The notes: a model not told the origin generated them from the letters alone. Shown: positions 10,405-21,515, counted from the first letter of the stretch. The stretch: 64,000 nucleotides of DNA from Bryoerythrophyllum caledonicum (GCA_963971425.1 OZ020517.1:312501-376500); one strand, 5' to 3'. Numbers and translations: made by a program.

Positions 10405-12255
10405 ATGGCGGAAGGAGAGCCTTCCCGAACTACTCGGGGGACGACGACGCAGCCGGCGGTTCAACGGGTAGTACCGATCATACCGACAGACCCGGAGGAG
10501 AAGGCCGTCCTCGAGCACTACCTCACCAACATGGGTTGCCGTGGACTTCTCGACGTGGCGTGGGGTGCGAAGGATCCGAAACTGGTGATGGAGCTGCTCG
10601 GGACGCCGGACAACCAGTACGATGGCACAATCCGCGCTCATCCCGAAACTTGGGGTATTCCGGAGTGGCGGCGTACCTACTCCTTCAGCAGCGCAACCGT
10701 CAAGACGGCGGAACGGAGCGAAGCTATACTCGGGGACGAATTCACAAGGCAAGCCGACCCCAAGGAAGGCTACAGCACCGACGACCTCCGTCATCAAGAC
10801 GCACAAATCGTGGTGAGATTCTTGAACCCAATCTTTCACCCGGAGAAACCTAAAAGGGTGGTGTCTAAATGGGCCACCACCATACTAGGTTCAATGAGGG
10901 AAAAGTTTAGTGTAGATTGGGCCTCGCTTATGAGCGAGATGATCAACCGGATGGTTAAGGGACTTCAGAAGTCGAAGAGGGCCGGAACTCCACTCCCCTC
11001 GTACCTCACTCATCTCTACGCACAATATGATGTGCTCACCCCGGAGGAACAAGACGCGTACGAGTTGCTGCTGGAGTTTCATAACTACGGAGGTCCGGAA
11101 CCAGTGGATGACACCGAGGTTGTGGAGGACGCGGAGACTTCATTGCCCGAGACGGTTCCCCAAAACCGGAAGAGGAGCAGGTCCGTACCCAGAGAGTCGA
11201 CACCGGGACCACCCACGTCGATTCAGCCAACGGGTGGGCAACCTTCGCAAGACCCTAGGCAAACTCCACATGAAGGTCGCATTCCTCCGGCGGAGCCCCC
11301 ACACCTCGTCGGACTTGACGGATCCGACCTTCTCGAACTCATTCAACATGTTGGTTGGCGTGCGGTGCTCGTGTGCCAATCTGAATCAAGGTTGAGAGAC
11401 GTCCTGGACGGCATCCGGAGGGAGCTGAAGGTGGAGCGGGTCGTGGAGATACCGACAGCAATCCAAGAGCTACAGAAGAATGAGCTCCGACTTCAGGCCT
11501 TGGAGATCCAGCAGGCTGCTATCATCCGGAGCCGAGACAAGTTTGCCGCCACGTGTGACGAAACATTTATAGCGTTAACTGAGTCCAGGAAGAAGCTGAA
11601 GGAGGCGGAAGATCGAGCAGACGCTTCAGCGCAGGCCCTGACGGAGGTACGCGCAGCATTAGCCTTTCCGGTTGACACTGTCAACCGCAGTCTTCTCTTC
11701 ACGGAGCAGCTGGAGAAGGAAGGCAACACGAACCGGATCCAGATCACAAGATTCTTGCACGACCACGACAAGAAGATGGAGAAGACATGGATTTGCATGC
11801 AGGAACTCGTGGCCAACATGACCACTGAAGGGCCGGAGAACCGGAGCATTCAAGCTCCGGAAGACCTCACAGCTCCGGTCCGTATCCGGACCTCTCCGGA
11901 CGAACCCGGACCCTCAAGCATACAGCCGGAGACTTCCGGAAAGCAGAAGGAGGTCTTGACTCAACCGGAGCCGACTGCACATGTAAGCAGCAGCCCTCCC
12001 GGAAACCCGAAAACAGGTACCGGAACACACTGGACGGAGTTACTAGCAGAGGTGAGTCCGGACGTAACCCCTTCCCCCATCCGGTCTGCACCTACTCCTC
12101 CGTCGTCAGGACGACGGAAGTCCACTCCACCACTTGCTAGGCGATTGGCGACGGATCTTCCCACTCCCGAAGACAAATTCCAAGGCTTTGCGGAAGCTCC
12201 GAAGACCATTGTGTTGGATTCCACCTCCGATCCCGCTCCACCGGCAGCATCATAG
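10405..12255 (+). CDS. LTR-encoded ORF, 616 aa, resembles plant retroelement accessory ORFs
   Basis: Start chosen at ATG 10405 (MAEGEPSRTTRG); the frame is open from 10267 but without an ATG. The first 250 residues form a folded-looking domain with LLDVAWGAKDPKLVMELLGT, HPETWGIPEWRRTYSFSSAT, ILGDEFTRQADPKEGYSTDD and FLNPIFHPEKPKRVVSKWA. This layout resembles the additional ORF-1-type proteins of plant Athila/Tat-like retroelements; the match is by eye only. Residues about 270-330 are a Pro/Ser-rich linker, 370-510 are helical and charged (coiled-coil-like), and 520-616 are Pro/Ser/Thr-rich. It ends with TAG 12253; the same frame then continues to another TAG near 12391 with a basic tail (PQRRAGKAKAETSTRR). 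Function unknown; perhaps a nucleic-acid-binding structural protein. Confidence 0.6.
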   Translation: MAEGEPSRTTRGTTTQPAVQRVVPIIPTDPEEKAVLEHYLTNMGCRGLLDVAWGAKDPKLVMELLGTPDNQYDGTIRAHPETWGIPEWRRTYSFSSATVKTAERSEAILGDEFTRQADPKEGYSTDDLRHQDAQIVVRFLNPIFHPEKPKRVVSKWATTILGSMREKFSVDWASLMSEMINRMVKGLQKSKRAGTPLPSYLTHLYAQYDVLTPEEQDAYELLLEFHNYGGPEPVDDTEVVEDAETSLPETVPQNRKRSRSVPRESTPGPPTSIQPTGGQPSQDPRQTPHEGRIPPAEPPHLVGLDGSDLLELIQHVGWRAVLVCQSESRLRDVLDGIRRELKVERVVEIPTAIQELQKNELRLQALEIQQAAIIRSRDKFAATCDETFIALTESRKKLKEAEDRADASAQALTEVRAALAFPVDTVNRSLLFTEQLEKEGNTNRIQITRFLHDHDKKMEKTWICMQELVANMTTEGPENRSIQAPEDLTAPVRIRTSPDEPGPSSIQPETSGKQKEVLTQPEPTAHVSSSPPGNPKTGTGTHWTELLAEVSPDVTPSPIRSAPTPPSSGRRKSTPPLARRLATDLPTPEDKFQGFAEAPKTIVLDSTSDPAPPAAS

Positions 12256-13704
12256 GTACCTACTTCCGGAGCCGGATCACAAGACATTCCGCCAGCCACT
12301 ACACCCCCGCAAAGGAGGGCCGGCAAAGCCAAGGCAGAGACTTCCACGAGGCGAACCAGTCCTCGATTCAAGAATGTTGGATCACCCCCATAGGTAGGTT
12401 AGATTTTTTAGTATTAGTAGCTTAGTGATGGACCTAAGTAGCGATTAACGATGGGGCCCAAAGTTGCACCCGGCTACTTAATCCGGAAACTAGGACTTCC
12501 GGAAACTTGTACCTTTCCGGAATTTTGCGTACTTTTCGGAAGTCCGGAATCCGGACCCGGGAAAATAGGATCTGAGATTCTCTTTTCCGGATTTTTCGGG
12601 ATAAGATCCTCCGGATTTCTTGTAGATAGGATAAGCCTTAATTTAGGAACCGTTTTTTTGTACTTAGTTGATGAGTTTTGGATAACTCATCACCTTGTTT
12701 ATTTTCCTCTACGTCGAATATATTTCAGAGCTTTTCTGGATTTGCTACCTAGTATTTGTGAAGAGAGTTATTTTACGTGTGAGGTTCAAGGTCCGTTGTT
12801 GTAGTACGTTTTGTGCAAGTTCTTCGAAGCAAAGGATGTTGTGTTGTGTCAAGGAGTGAACCGACTTGGATAGACAGCAGGGGAGTGTCCGGAATAACTG
12901 GAGGAGATTGCAGAGGTGTTCCTGGTCACCTTCAGAGTCCGGAAGAACCAGGAGGGGAAGAGATATATTGCAGCGGTGTTCCTGGTAGTCTCTAGGGTAC
13001 GGAATAGCCCGTATGAACCCGGATTCCGGTCCAAACCGGAGTTCACCCCCCACGATAGGAAGAACCTGCTATGTGAGTCTAAGAAGGAGTCCTCCCAAGC
13101 GAAACTATATCCCTATCTTTGTAGGGCTACAAAAGTACTACCGGAACGTCGTTGTAGTCCGGTCGTCCCTTTGTGTGACCGCATCCGGAAGGCCTTCCGG
13201 ATGTCGTGAGAGTTACGTCTAGGACCAACACCCTATCACCGGTTAGTTAATTAGAAAAGGAGTGATTGTCCGGTCACTATAAACCCCGGGACAGTGGGTG
13301 TCTAGCCACTTAAAGTTACAAGGCAGTGGGGAATCCGGCCACTTACACAAAATAGGATCAGTGGTCTTCCGGTCACTCGTTTAAACCTTCCGGAAGCCAC
13401 TCTGAGGAGGAACAGAGGTAAATTAAACTACCCTCCACGTTTCCGGAAACCATTTCCGGAAACAACTGTATATACCTTCCGGAAACTAGATTTGGAAGAT
13501 TTGCTTGGGTTTTTGATCCGGAGAGTTCCGGACTATTGCTGACTGGATTAACTAACCTTGGCGATGAATAGATTAGTGATTTTTGGGTAATTTGAAAGGA
13601 TAACTAGATCTCTGTGGAAACGAAATCGGAGTGGTTTACTTTGGAGAGCATTTAGTGGCACTTAAGTGCATTCCGGAGGAATACTGACTCTGCAAACTAC
13701 GACA
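12256..13704 (+). repeat. Family B LTR 3' portion, TCCGGA-rich and non-coding
   Basis: No gene is supported. The sequence is packed with TCCGGA/TTCCGGAA. It contains short near-repeats, for example the GTCACTATAAACCCCGGGAC, GGGAATCCGGCCACTTAC and TCTTCCGGTCACTCG blocks at 13255-13395. It is the reference copy for the inverted fragment at 59490-60310. Confidence 0.75.
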
Positions 13705-15595
13705 ACAAGCACGACGAACAGCAGGAAGAAGATCACGAGAGCTAGAGCAAGCACAAGCACGACGAACAGAAGGAAGAAGATCGCGAGAGCTGGAGTGAGT
13801 AAGCACGACAAACAGGAGGAAGAAGATCACACGAGCTGGACCAAAATCACGAGAGCTGAAGTAAGAGCAAGCACGACGATCAAGAGGAAGAAGATCACAC
13901 GAGCAAGACCAAGATCACGACAGCTGGAGCAAGCACAAGCACGACGAAGAGGAGGAAGAAGATTACGAAAGCTGGAGCAAGCACAAGCACGACGAACATG
14001 AGGAAGAAGATCAGGAGAGCTGGAGCAAGCACAAGCACGACGAACAGAAGGAAGAAGATCCCGAGAGCTGGAGTGAGCAAGTACGACGAACAGGAGGAAG
14101 AAGATCACGAGAGCTAGAGCAAGCTCAAGCACGACGAACAGGAGGAAGAAGATCACACGAGCTAGAGTGACCAAGCACGACGAATAGGACAAAGAAGATC
14201 ACACGAGCTCGATTGAGCAAGCACGACGAACTGGACCAAGATCACGTCGAGAGCTCAAACAAGAGCAAGCACGACAAACAAGTGGAAGAAGATCACACGA
14301 GCTCAACCAAGATCACGAGAGCTGGAGCAAGCACAAGCACGACGAACAGGAGGATGAAGATTGCGAGAGCTGGAGTGAGCAAGCACGACGAACATGAGGA
14401 AGAAGATTACACGAGCTGGATTGAGCAAGCACGACAAACAAGAGGAAGAAGATCACACGAGTTGGACCAAGATCACGAGAGCTGAAGTAAGAGCAAGCAG
14501 GACGAACAAGAGGAAGAAGATCACACGAGCTGGACCAAGATCATGAGAGCTGGAGCAAGCACAAGCACGACGAAGAGGAGGAAGAAGATCACAAGAAGCT
14601 GGAGTAAGCACAAGCACGACGAACAGGAGGAAGAAGATCACGAGAGCTGGAGCAAGCACAAGCACGACGAACAGAAGGAAGAAGATCGCGACAGCTGGAG
14701 TGAGCAATTACGACGAACAGGAGGAAGAAAATCACGAGAGCTGAAGCAAGCACAAGCACGACGAACAGAAGGAAGAAGATCGCGACAGCTGGAGTGAGCA
14801 ATTACGACGAACAGGAGGAAGAAAATCACGAGAGCTGAAGCAAGCACAAGCACGACGAACAGGAGGGAGAAGATCACGAGAGCTAGAGTGACCAAGCACG
14901 ACGAATAGGAGGAAGAAGATCACAGGAGCTGGATTGAGCAAGCATGACGAAGTGGACCAAGATCACGAGAGCTGAAGCAAGAGCAAGCACGACAAACAAG
15001 TGGAAGAAGATCACACGAGCTGGACCAAGATCACAAGAGCTGGAGCAAGCACAAGCACGACGAAGAGGAGGAAGAAGATCACGAGAAGCTAGAACTAGCA
15101 CAAGCACGACGAACAGGAGGAAGAAGATCACGAGAGCTGGAGCAAGCACAAGCACGACAAACAGGAGGAAGAAGATTACAAGAGCTCGAGCAAGCACAAG
15201 CACGACGAAGAGGAGGAAGAAGATCACGAGAGTTGGAGCAAGCACAAGCACGACGAACAGGAGGAAGAAGATCACACGAGCTGGACCGAGATCACGAGAG
15301 CAGGAGCAAGCACAAGCACGACGAACAAGAGGAAGAAGATTACAGGTGCTGGAGTGAGTAAGCACGACGAACAAGAGGAAGAAGATTACATGAGCTGGAC
15401 CAAGATCACGAGAGCTGGAGCATCCACAAGCACGACGAACAAGAGGAAGAAGATCACACGAGCTGGAGTGAGCAAGCACGAGGAACAAGAGGAAGAAGAT
15501 CACACGAGCTGGAGTGAGCAAGCACGAGGAACAGGAGGAAGAAGATCACACGAGCTGGAGTGAGCAAGCACGACGAGATCTGGAGCAAGCAGTTC
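13705..15595 (+). repeat. 48-bp tandem array inside the family A LTR, block 2
   Basis: Continuation of the 48-bp array after the 9866-13704 insertion, with the same consensus and variants. A local duplication is visible: the segment GAAGATCGCGACAGCTGGAG followed by TGAGCAATTACGACGAACAG occurs twice, near 14680 and 14776. The long open frames on both strands are products of the repeat, not genes. Confidence 0.9.
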
Positions 15596-16060
15596 GAAGG
15601 CTAAGGATGGAGGGTGAACTGAATTTAAAACAGGGAGCCCTTTCTCTCCCTCGAACTGTTTAAATTCCTTGTAGATGAAGTGAAACCTAATTTTCTAAAT
15701 ACAAAAAACCACGCGGAAGCGCTGCCAATTTTTTGGTAGAATTAGGGTTTGCTATATATTCGACTAAACAATCGGTTAAATGGTCAATAGTAAGTGAACG
15801 CAGCTGGAGGCTCATTCTTAGTAAGGTTGGAGTGGATTCTTGTATGAATGCATGGAGTATAACATGTAAGTGTGATGCACAATCTTGGTTAAACTTATAT
15901 GTTGAGTGTGCACTGCTGGTCGTTGGTTATGAGTTCATGATTGAGTCGCATGGTTAATTGAAGGCTGCCATCGTGTTAAGCAAGAAAAACTAAATAGAAT
16001 ACAAAAAACAAACGTAAAAAACGGAGTCATAATCACAAAGATAATGAAGAATTAAACTTT
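15596..16060 (+). repeat. Family A LTR, distal part
   Basis: Matches, in reverse orientation, 34100-34560: the GGAGGGTGAACTGAATT block, CGCGGAAGCGCTG with a following AATTAGGGTTTGCTAT, the AACTTATATGTTGAGTGTGC region, GAAGGCTGCCATCGTGTTAA, and CGGAGTCATAA. No coding is supported; a 74-codon open stretch at 15733-15957 is not a gene. Confidence 0.7.
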
Positions 16061-16418
16061 TGATATAAAAAGAGGAGCCTGTCTGCTGGTCGCTGCTGTC
16101 AGGGTCGGACTTGGGCCTGGAATGGTTGGTTAAGGTGTTAATCAAGTTCACAAGGCGAAACTGAACCTAATAGAGCTTTAAAACATTGGAAACGGAGCTT
16201 TGAGGCGGAATTTACGGTTGACTAAAGGTTGGATTCAACCTAGGGCTGAATTCAGCCATCACATCACTAATTATTAATGAACCCCCTTAAGTGACCACGC
16301 CTTGGGTCTTCATGCTTGTATGAATGGTCAAAGTATGTTTGCACAAGGGGCTGCATCCCATATGTAGGGTCTTGTGTTCAAGATAAGCCACCCCATTAGG
16401 GGGCGGTTTATTTGGCTC
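16061..16418. other. Non-coding junction between family A and the hAT element
   Basis: No gene, RNA or clear repeat boundary is seen. The hAT left terminus should lie in this stretch or close by, but I could not identify a terminal inverted repeat or an 8-bp target duplication. Confidence 0.5.
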
Positions 16419-18726
16419 TCAACAACAAAGGATATTATTGCTATTGACCATACCGTCTCCATTCAAGTACCGCGCCATGGGCAACAAGTCATCTTCTTTC
16501 TCTGCAAGAACGTCGTCATCGACAAAATCATACTCGGTGATTGGGGCGTCGTGAGTATGATCCATATGTTGAGAAGGGCTGATGTCGATGTCATCGTCTT
16601 GATGCTCTGCATCGTAATTGGCAAGGGCACCGGTGCTTGAATCGTCAAAGTAGTCCGGGTCATCCGATTCACGTGGTTGTGGATCCTCTAAATCCAAGTT
16701 CTCCGCGTACCACCTCTTTTCATCCGTCAACTTTACATTCACAAGCAACTTCGAGTTCGTATACACAAAGACGAAGTCATCAGCCCTTCCCGGTAATAAC
16801 CGATTCCGTTTCTTGTCGTGGACAAAACAGTAGCTTCTCCAATTGCATTCGCAAGAAGAAGATGACATTGTTTGCGCTAGTATTCTCTTTGCAATTGGTG
16901 CAAGGAGCTTTCCACAAGCACCTTCAAAATCCCACCAAGCATACGGAGAACATTTTTGGTCCTTAGGATCCAACATGTCATGGAATGGTACATCCTTGTT
17001 TCGAAATACGAGGAACTCGTTCACCACGTCCGGGTAAATCTTAGGATCACATAGCTTTTGTAGTACTCGTTTGCATGCCGTGATGACATCCGGATCATCG
17101 GCCAACTCTTCGTCATGGAGTAAATAAGGATTGAGAAGTGCACCGGCGGAATGTAAATCCGTGGTCATCATCCGTTTCCGTGCGTAGAACTCCTCCTCAG
17201 CAATGAACGCTAAATCGCTATCGAGACAGAATGGTTCATTACACAACGCTAGGACATACTTCTCGAGGTCGCGAAGGATGTGCAAAACCTTGGGCATGCA
17301 AGGTTCCTTGGCATCCAATTCCCAAAGCGCATACACTACAGGGGCTACCATCTCGTGGAAGTTCTTGCACCGCTCCCAGAAACGCTCATCTAGAACCACT
17401 CTTTTGATGGCTCGAGAAATGACTACTTTATCTCTAGCCGAGAGTGACTTCTTGGAGGCGTATGCCCGCCATTCAAGATCAATGACGGTTTGCTCCAATG
17501 ATTCCTTGACCTTCAGCAGACAATCTATCATTATGAAATTACATGCAAATCTTGTTTGCCCGGGGAGCAATAGGCTGAACTTCGCCTCGTGTTTACGAAA
17601 CAGGGCGAGGGGCATTTGCCGATTCTTGACAAATTTAACCAAGAACTTGGCCTTCTCGAGAGTTTCTTTTATCCATGTAGCCTTCCCCCAGTCCTCCAAC
17701 AATAAGTTCATGGTATGCGCGGCACATCCTTGAATGTATATGTGTGGATATTTCTTGACGACCAATTCTGAGGCATTGAGCATCGCTGGAGCATTGTCAG
17801 TACACACCTGAACAATGTTGTGGGGGCCAACTTCTTCAATGAACTTGAACATGATGGATGCCAGGTACGCGGTGTTCTTTTCATTGCCCGTAGTATCTAC
17901 AGCTCCCAAGAAGAGCTCTCCAGCGGGAGACACGAGCATTGCATTGCACAAAGGGCGACTAGTCACAGATGTCCACCCATCTATAGCTAGAGTTCCTCCA
18001 AACTTCCGAACACTCTCGAACAGTCTTTTATTGAGTTGTGCTTTCAAATCAGCCTTCGCTTGTCCCAACAACCTTGTTCAAATGTCATGGTAAGAGGGTG
18101 GGACATATGGTTTTTTAAAAGAGGCAGTCTTCATCACGGCTTCCTTGAATGCAGCATTCCGTGCTATAGCAAATGGCACGTTTGCTTCGTAGAAAAACTT
18201 CGCCCACACTTTGTCTAGCTCCTGCCGCTCCACTTCTTGAAAGCCCTCTTCGAGCACGGATTGCCTCACCAATCTGGGGAACGTGGCACCTACACTCCCT
18301 TGTTCGGTGAAGTCGTGGAAGGTGGGGGTCGGTCCAACCATGGTTGATGGTAAAATCACGGGGGGGGGCTTGAGTGGACCCTACACAAGAATCTTCACCG
18401 GTGGACTTGGGCGTGCTATATCCTGAGGCAGGCGCAGATTTCAATAGTGGGGTGGGGCAATGTTTGGAGAAAAGTTCTCCATTGTGTTTCGGGTAGTGGC
18501 CACGACAGTTTTTAAACAAAGTCTGTACGCGGGGTGTCAATTTGGTGCAGAGGCCAACACCGCTATTGCGCTTGCTAGGGAGTTCTTCGTAGCCGAGATG
18601 ACTTAACTGTCGTTCTAGCCTTCTTGCAAAAATGCGGTGACAAAGATTGCATCGGACGGAGTCGGTCTTCCTGCCTTGTACTTCAGTGAGTTTGATATAC
18701 CAAGGAGACCAAGGTTTGGTGGCCAT
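16419..18726 (-). pseudogene. hAT-superfamily transposase (DUF659 type), broken
   Basis: DNA transposase for cut-and-paste movement. Reading from 18726: an N-terminal BED-like zinc finger (CNLCHRIF ... QLSHLGYEELP), then from 18359 a helical linker, then the DUF659/RNase H-like core from 18071 (IDGWTSVTSRPLCNAMLVSP, TDNAPAMLNASELV, GCAAHTMNLLLEDWGK), then the hAT C-terminal dimerisation motif (SSSSCECNWRSYCFVHDKKR, DDFVFVYTN) and an acidic tail. Two breaks: a nine-C/G homopolymer at 18360-18368 shifts the frame, and a TGA at 18078-18080 interrupts PPSYHDI-(stop)-TRLLGQ, where CGA (Arg) is the likely ancestor. Everything from 18071 to 16419 (550 codons) is open. It needs only two small lesions repaired to be full length, so it is a young pseudogene. 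Confidence 0.9.
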
Positions 18727-19054
18727 TCTGATGGATGTAGTATGGAGAATTGAACAAATGTGATAGGTAGTATGTGGAAGAAATATCAGGAGTTCTGAAA
18801 GAAACTTTGATATTCAAGGCTTCCGAACTCGATGATTACCAAGCAATGGATACATAATGCAGCTCAAAGCTCTTGGGAAACAAATGTTCAGAAGTGAAGT
18901 GAGGCTCCATGTGCTGTTTTCTTTATACTCACGGTGATTCTGACCGTTGGGAGACGATTCATTGTCAATCTAATAGGGGACGGGGGAGCTGTCATGAGAA
19001 GGCCGTCCGCACGCAGCGGTCGGCCTTAGGCGGTCGGCCATGGCGGACGGCCTA
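18727..19054. other. hAT 5' flank with a GC-rich inverted repeat next to the gap
   Basis: No coding. At 19000-19054 a GC-rich segment contains GGCCGTCCGC and its partner GCGGACGGCC about 40 bp apart, with further GGTCGGCC copies, so it can fold on itself. The assembly gap starts immediately after, which suggests that a strong hairpin or a repeat blocked assembly. Confidence 0.6.
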
Positions 19055-19254
19055 NNNNNNNNNNNNNNNNNNNNNNNNNNNNNNNNNNNNNNNNNNNNNN
19101 NNNNNNNNNNNNNNNNNNNNNNNNNNNNNNNNNNNNNNNNNNNNNNNNNNNNNNNNNNNNNNNNNNNNNNNNNNNNNNNNNNNNNNNNNNNNNNNNNNNN
19201 NNNNNNNNNNNNNNNNNNNNNNNNNNNNNNNNNNNNNNNNNNNNNNNNNNNNNN
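19055..19254. other. Assembly gap (200 N)
   Basis: The bases are unknown. The round size suggests a scaffold gap of arbitrary length. Confidence 0.99.
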
Positions 19255-19375
19255 AATCCGCGCAGTGAACCACGCAGTGATCAATCGTGCAGTCAACCGT
19301 GCACTGAACTATAGGAATGGTGCAGTCAACTGCGCAGTTAATTGCGCAACCAACCACGCAGTGAATCATGTTACC
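19255..19375. repeat. Degenerate GCAGTSAAC-type short tandem repeat
   Basis: Units of about 14-20 bp built on CGCAGTGAACCACGCAGTGA / GTGCAGTCAACCGTGCACTG recur about eight times directly after the gap. It probably continues into the gap. Confidence 0.7.
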
Positions 19376-20100
19376 TTTTTTTTAATATAGTTTGTAATAT
19401 AAAAACTACATTAAAATGGTTGGACTAATGCGTTGCAAAGCATTAGCTTGAATTTTTGGGTGTGACAAATATGCATTTGTGTGTTGCAATTTGTGCTTTT
19501 GATTACAAATTGGACGTTCGAAATATTTTTTGAGTTAAGCACTAAAAGATTGAATTGTAAATTATGAGTTGTAAACTTGGAGTGAGAAAGTTGTGAAAAT
19601 GGAGTTGTGATCTTGGAGGTTGGCATACAAAGTTGAAGTTGCAAAATTGCATATTCGAGTTGTGGAGATTGAAATTACAAGTTTTGAGGTGAGATTGCAA
19701 GTTTTGAGATTGTAATTGCAAATTAATTTTGTGGGTGTGTGAATTTGAGATTGTAATTGCAAGTTGAGTTTGTGGGTGTGTGAAATTTGCATTTGTGCTT
19801 ATCCAAAATAAATTTGAAACTCTTGATTACAAATTTGACGTTCATATCATTTTTGAAATTCCATGTTAAAATGCAAAAAACCTAAAACCTAATTTATTTA
19901 TTTCTATTCTATTCTGTTCTATTACATTATTAAAATTCATACATAGGTTTCAAAGACATATTTGTATTTTATGTAGATTGTTGTTACCATTCTTTTTTTA
20001 TATTTTGTGATATAAAAAATACATTAAAATGGTTGAACTAATGCGTTGCAAAGCAAGAGCCAACTGCTAGTATATATATAAATATATATAAATATATTTG
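19376..20100. repeat. Direct repeats of about 65 bp flanking an AT-rich segment
   Basis: A segment at about 19380-19450 (ATATAAAAACTACATTAAAA, TGGTTGGACTAATGCGTTGC, AAAGCA) recurs at about 20005-20065 with few changes. A second shared pair (ATTTGCATTTGTG ... CTTGATTACAAATTTGACGT) sits at 19470-19520 and 19780-19840. This looks like an imperfect tandem duplication of about 0.3-0.6 kb, or the ends of a small element. No coding. Confidence 0.6.
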
Positions 20101-20341
20101 TCTTGGAGGAATTCTAGCGAGATGAATCGGGTTGCATTGAAATTTCTACCTCCCGGCGTTACCGACGAGAAACTTGACTTGTGGTTAGTGAAGGCTGTTT
20201 TCTAGGCTGAGATAATTTTCTTTTCAGTACTCCGTATATATCCTCATCAATGAAGTTGTTTGATATTAGTTTCATACAATCTAAGGAGTAACGGAATGCC
20301 AAAATTTGAACACATCTTTATACTTTTGCAGTTGGATTTTG

Positions 20342-20564
20342 CTGTCATCAATGCAGTCAACAGTACTATTGCTTCCAAGAAGTTGTCTATTGATTGGAAG
20401 ACTAACGACTTGGATGAGATTGAGGATTATATTGAGAAGCACCGCATCATTGTGTGGGACCACGCATATTACTTCCTCTTTTGCAAACAGGGGGGGTACT
20501 CACGGATAAATGCATTCTTGGGCCAAGAGAGCGCTCACATGGCTATGCAATGGCTTGTCTACCG
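20342..20564 (+). pseudogene. ParB-like domain exon (second copy of the ParB/methyltransferase gene)
   Basis: Exon bounded by a pyrimidine-rich acceptor (TACTTTTGCAG, ends 20341) and a GT donor after 20564. Its product starts LDFAVINAVNSTIASKKL and continues to IIVWDHAYYFLFCKQGGYSR. It aligns by eye with the large minus-strand gene at 42110-42300: DFYIINGQHSGAASKKM there versus DFAVINAVNSTIASKKL here, followed in both by an IVW motif. In that gene this is the ParB-like nucleotide-binding/nuclease fold motif (usual form IDGQHR). Here the GQH core is changed to AVN, so activity is doubtful. The rest of the ParB domain should lie upstream, but 20066-20341 shows no other exon that I can support. 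Confidence 0.6.
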
Positions 20565-20849
20565 GTATATCTCTTTCCCTTCACCGTTATTACATCATCT
20601 CTATTGCGACATTCTTTATTCGCTTCCTAGTCTTGATTTCTCCACTCCCTATTATAAATCCATCTCACTTGTTTTAGACTTACTCTATACTATTTATTGT
20701 AGGTTCTTCTAGAGAGAGCTCCTCGGCTAGAATGGTATTGAGAAGCGCTTAATGCCTAAGGTTTTTGGGGCATGGCATGAGAAGTCACTGAAATCGTATA
20801 TGTTCACTCCAGGCCAAGATCGGGCATTTACTTCTGTAGAACGCATATC

Positions 20850-21413
20850 ATGTCCTACTACATTGAGTGCTCAAAGAAGTTTTGTCCAGCTAGTGAGGAA
20901 GAGGAGAAGGCTTTGCACGTCCCGGCTTCTCAAGCAGTGGAGCAGATCCTTGACGATGCAGACGTTGCAGAAACCCCATTAGTAGTTGTTGACACCGCCA
21001 CAAAGATGGCTTCTAAAAAGTCCACAGGTGCAACTGTGACTAAGGGAACAAAGTCCTTGAAGGAGTCGAGGAAGGCAAATGACACTAAGACCACCGTCGG
21101 CAGCAGTTCCAAGGACAAAGGTACGGTTGGATCTCCCCCCTATATCTGTGGCCCCCCTCCGAGCAGTGTCAATGTGTTGCCCGGTAGTAATCCCTCTTCT
21201 TGCCCACGTGAGGTACAATCTGTTTCAATGAATATGTATGCTCCCTCTAAACTCTATGCAAAATATGCTCTGAAGAATGATACTCATGGCATTCAACCGG
21301 AGTTACTAACTCTTTGCACCTCCATATCTGCAATTCTTCATTATATGGAGGTAAATCATCAACTTTCTCCAGAGCTTTATGAAGTGCAAACGTTTTGCTC
21401 AGAAGGTATGTAG
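20850..21413 (+). pseudogene. Linker exon(s) of the ParB/methyltransferase homologue
   Basis: Open stretch of 187 codons between the ParB-like exon and the methyltransferase-like exon. It has an acidic start (ASEEEEKALHVP), then a Lys/Ser/Thr-rich basic segment (KMASKKSTGATVTKGTKSLK) that looks like a disordered linker or nuclear localisation region, then YAPSKLYAKYALKNDTHGIQ and a helical end. A GTATG donor-like site follows at about 21404. The exact exon starts are not fixed. In the large gene at 37.7-43.4 kb a comparable basic Ser/Lys linker exists, but on the N-terminal side of the ParB-like domain, so domain order may differ or this may be a diverged relative. Confidence 0.45.
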
Positions 21414-21515
21414 CTATCTATGTCTTTAATTTTTCCCTTGCTTATTGTTCACCATCCTCATTTGATTCAAACACTTTGGTCCACTAAATTCCTCTTTTTC
21501 TCCGCTTATAACAGG

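Larger units (their letters stand above)
9866..13704 (+). mobile_element. Solo LTR-like insertion (3839 bp), family B type, with an internal ORF
   Basis: Starts TGTGGGAATCCC and ends ACTACGACA (TG...CA). The five bases ACAAG directly before it (9861-9865) recur directly after it (13705-13709), and the 48-bp array continues on both sides, so this is a clean insertion. Its last 350-800 bp match the LTR ends at 35790-36142 and (inverted) 59490-60310: the CTCTGAGGAGGAACA, GGAACGAAA-type and GCATTCCGGAGG blocks. No second LTR copy or primer-binding site was found inside, so the whole 3.8 kb behaves as one long LTR that carries an ORF. A short non-autonomous element is the alternative. TCCGGA/TTCCGGAA is very frequent throughout. 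Confidence 0.8.
1..16060 (+). mobile_element. Ty3/gypsy LTR retrotransposon, family A (decayed, 5' truncated by window)
   Basis: Order on the + strand is protease, reverse transcriptase, RNase H, integrase, then a long non-coding 3' part, which is Ty3/gypsy (Metaviridae) order. Gag and the 5' LTR lie outside the window. From about base 286 to 3161 coding stays in one frame with only three stops. The 3' part (about 6540-16060) has an inverted relative at about 34100-35790, so it is probably the 3' LTR plus a little internal sequence; the exact LTR start was not fixed. Two later insertions are nested in it: 3162-5704 and 9866-13704, each with a 5-bp target duplication. Right boundary near 16060 is approximate. 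Confidence 0.8.

Noticed and set aside
15733-15957. 74-codon ORF after the tandem array
   Set aside because: The same segment, inverted near 34.2-34.4 kb, is not conserved as a reading frame; it is LTR sequence.
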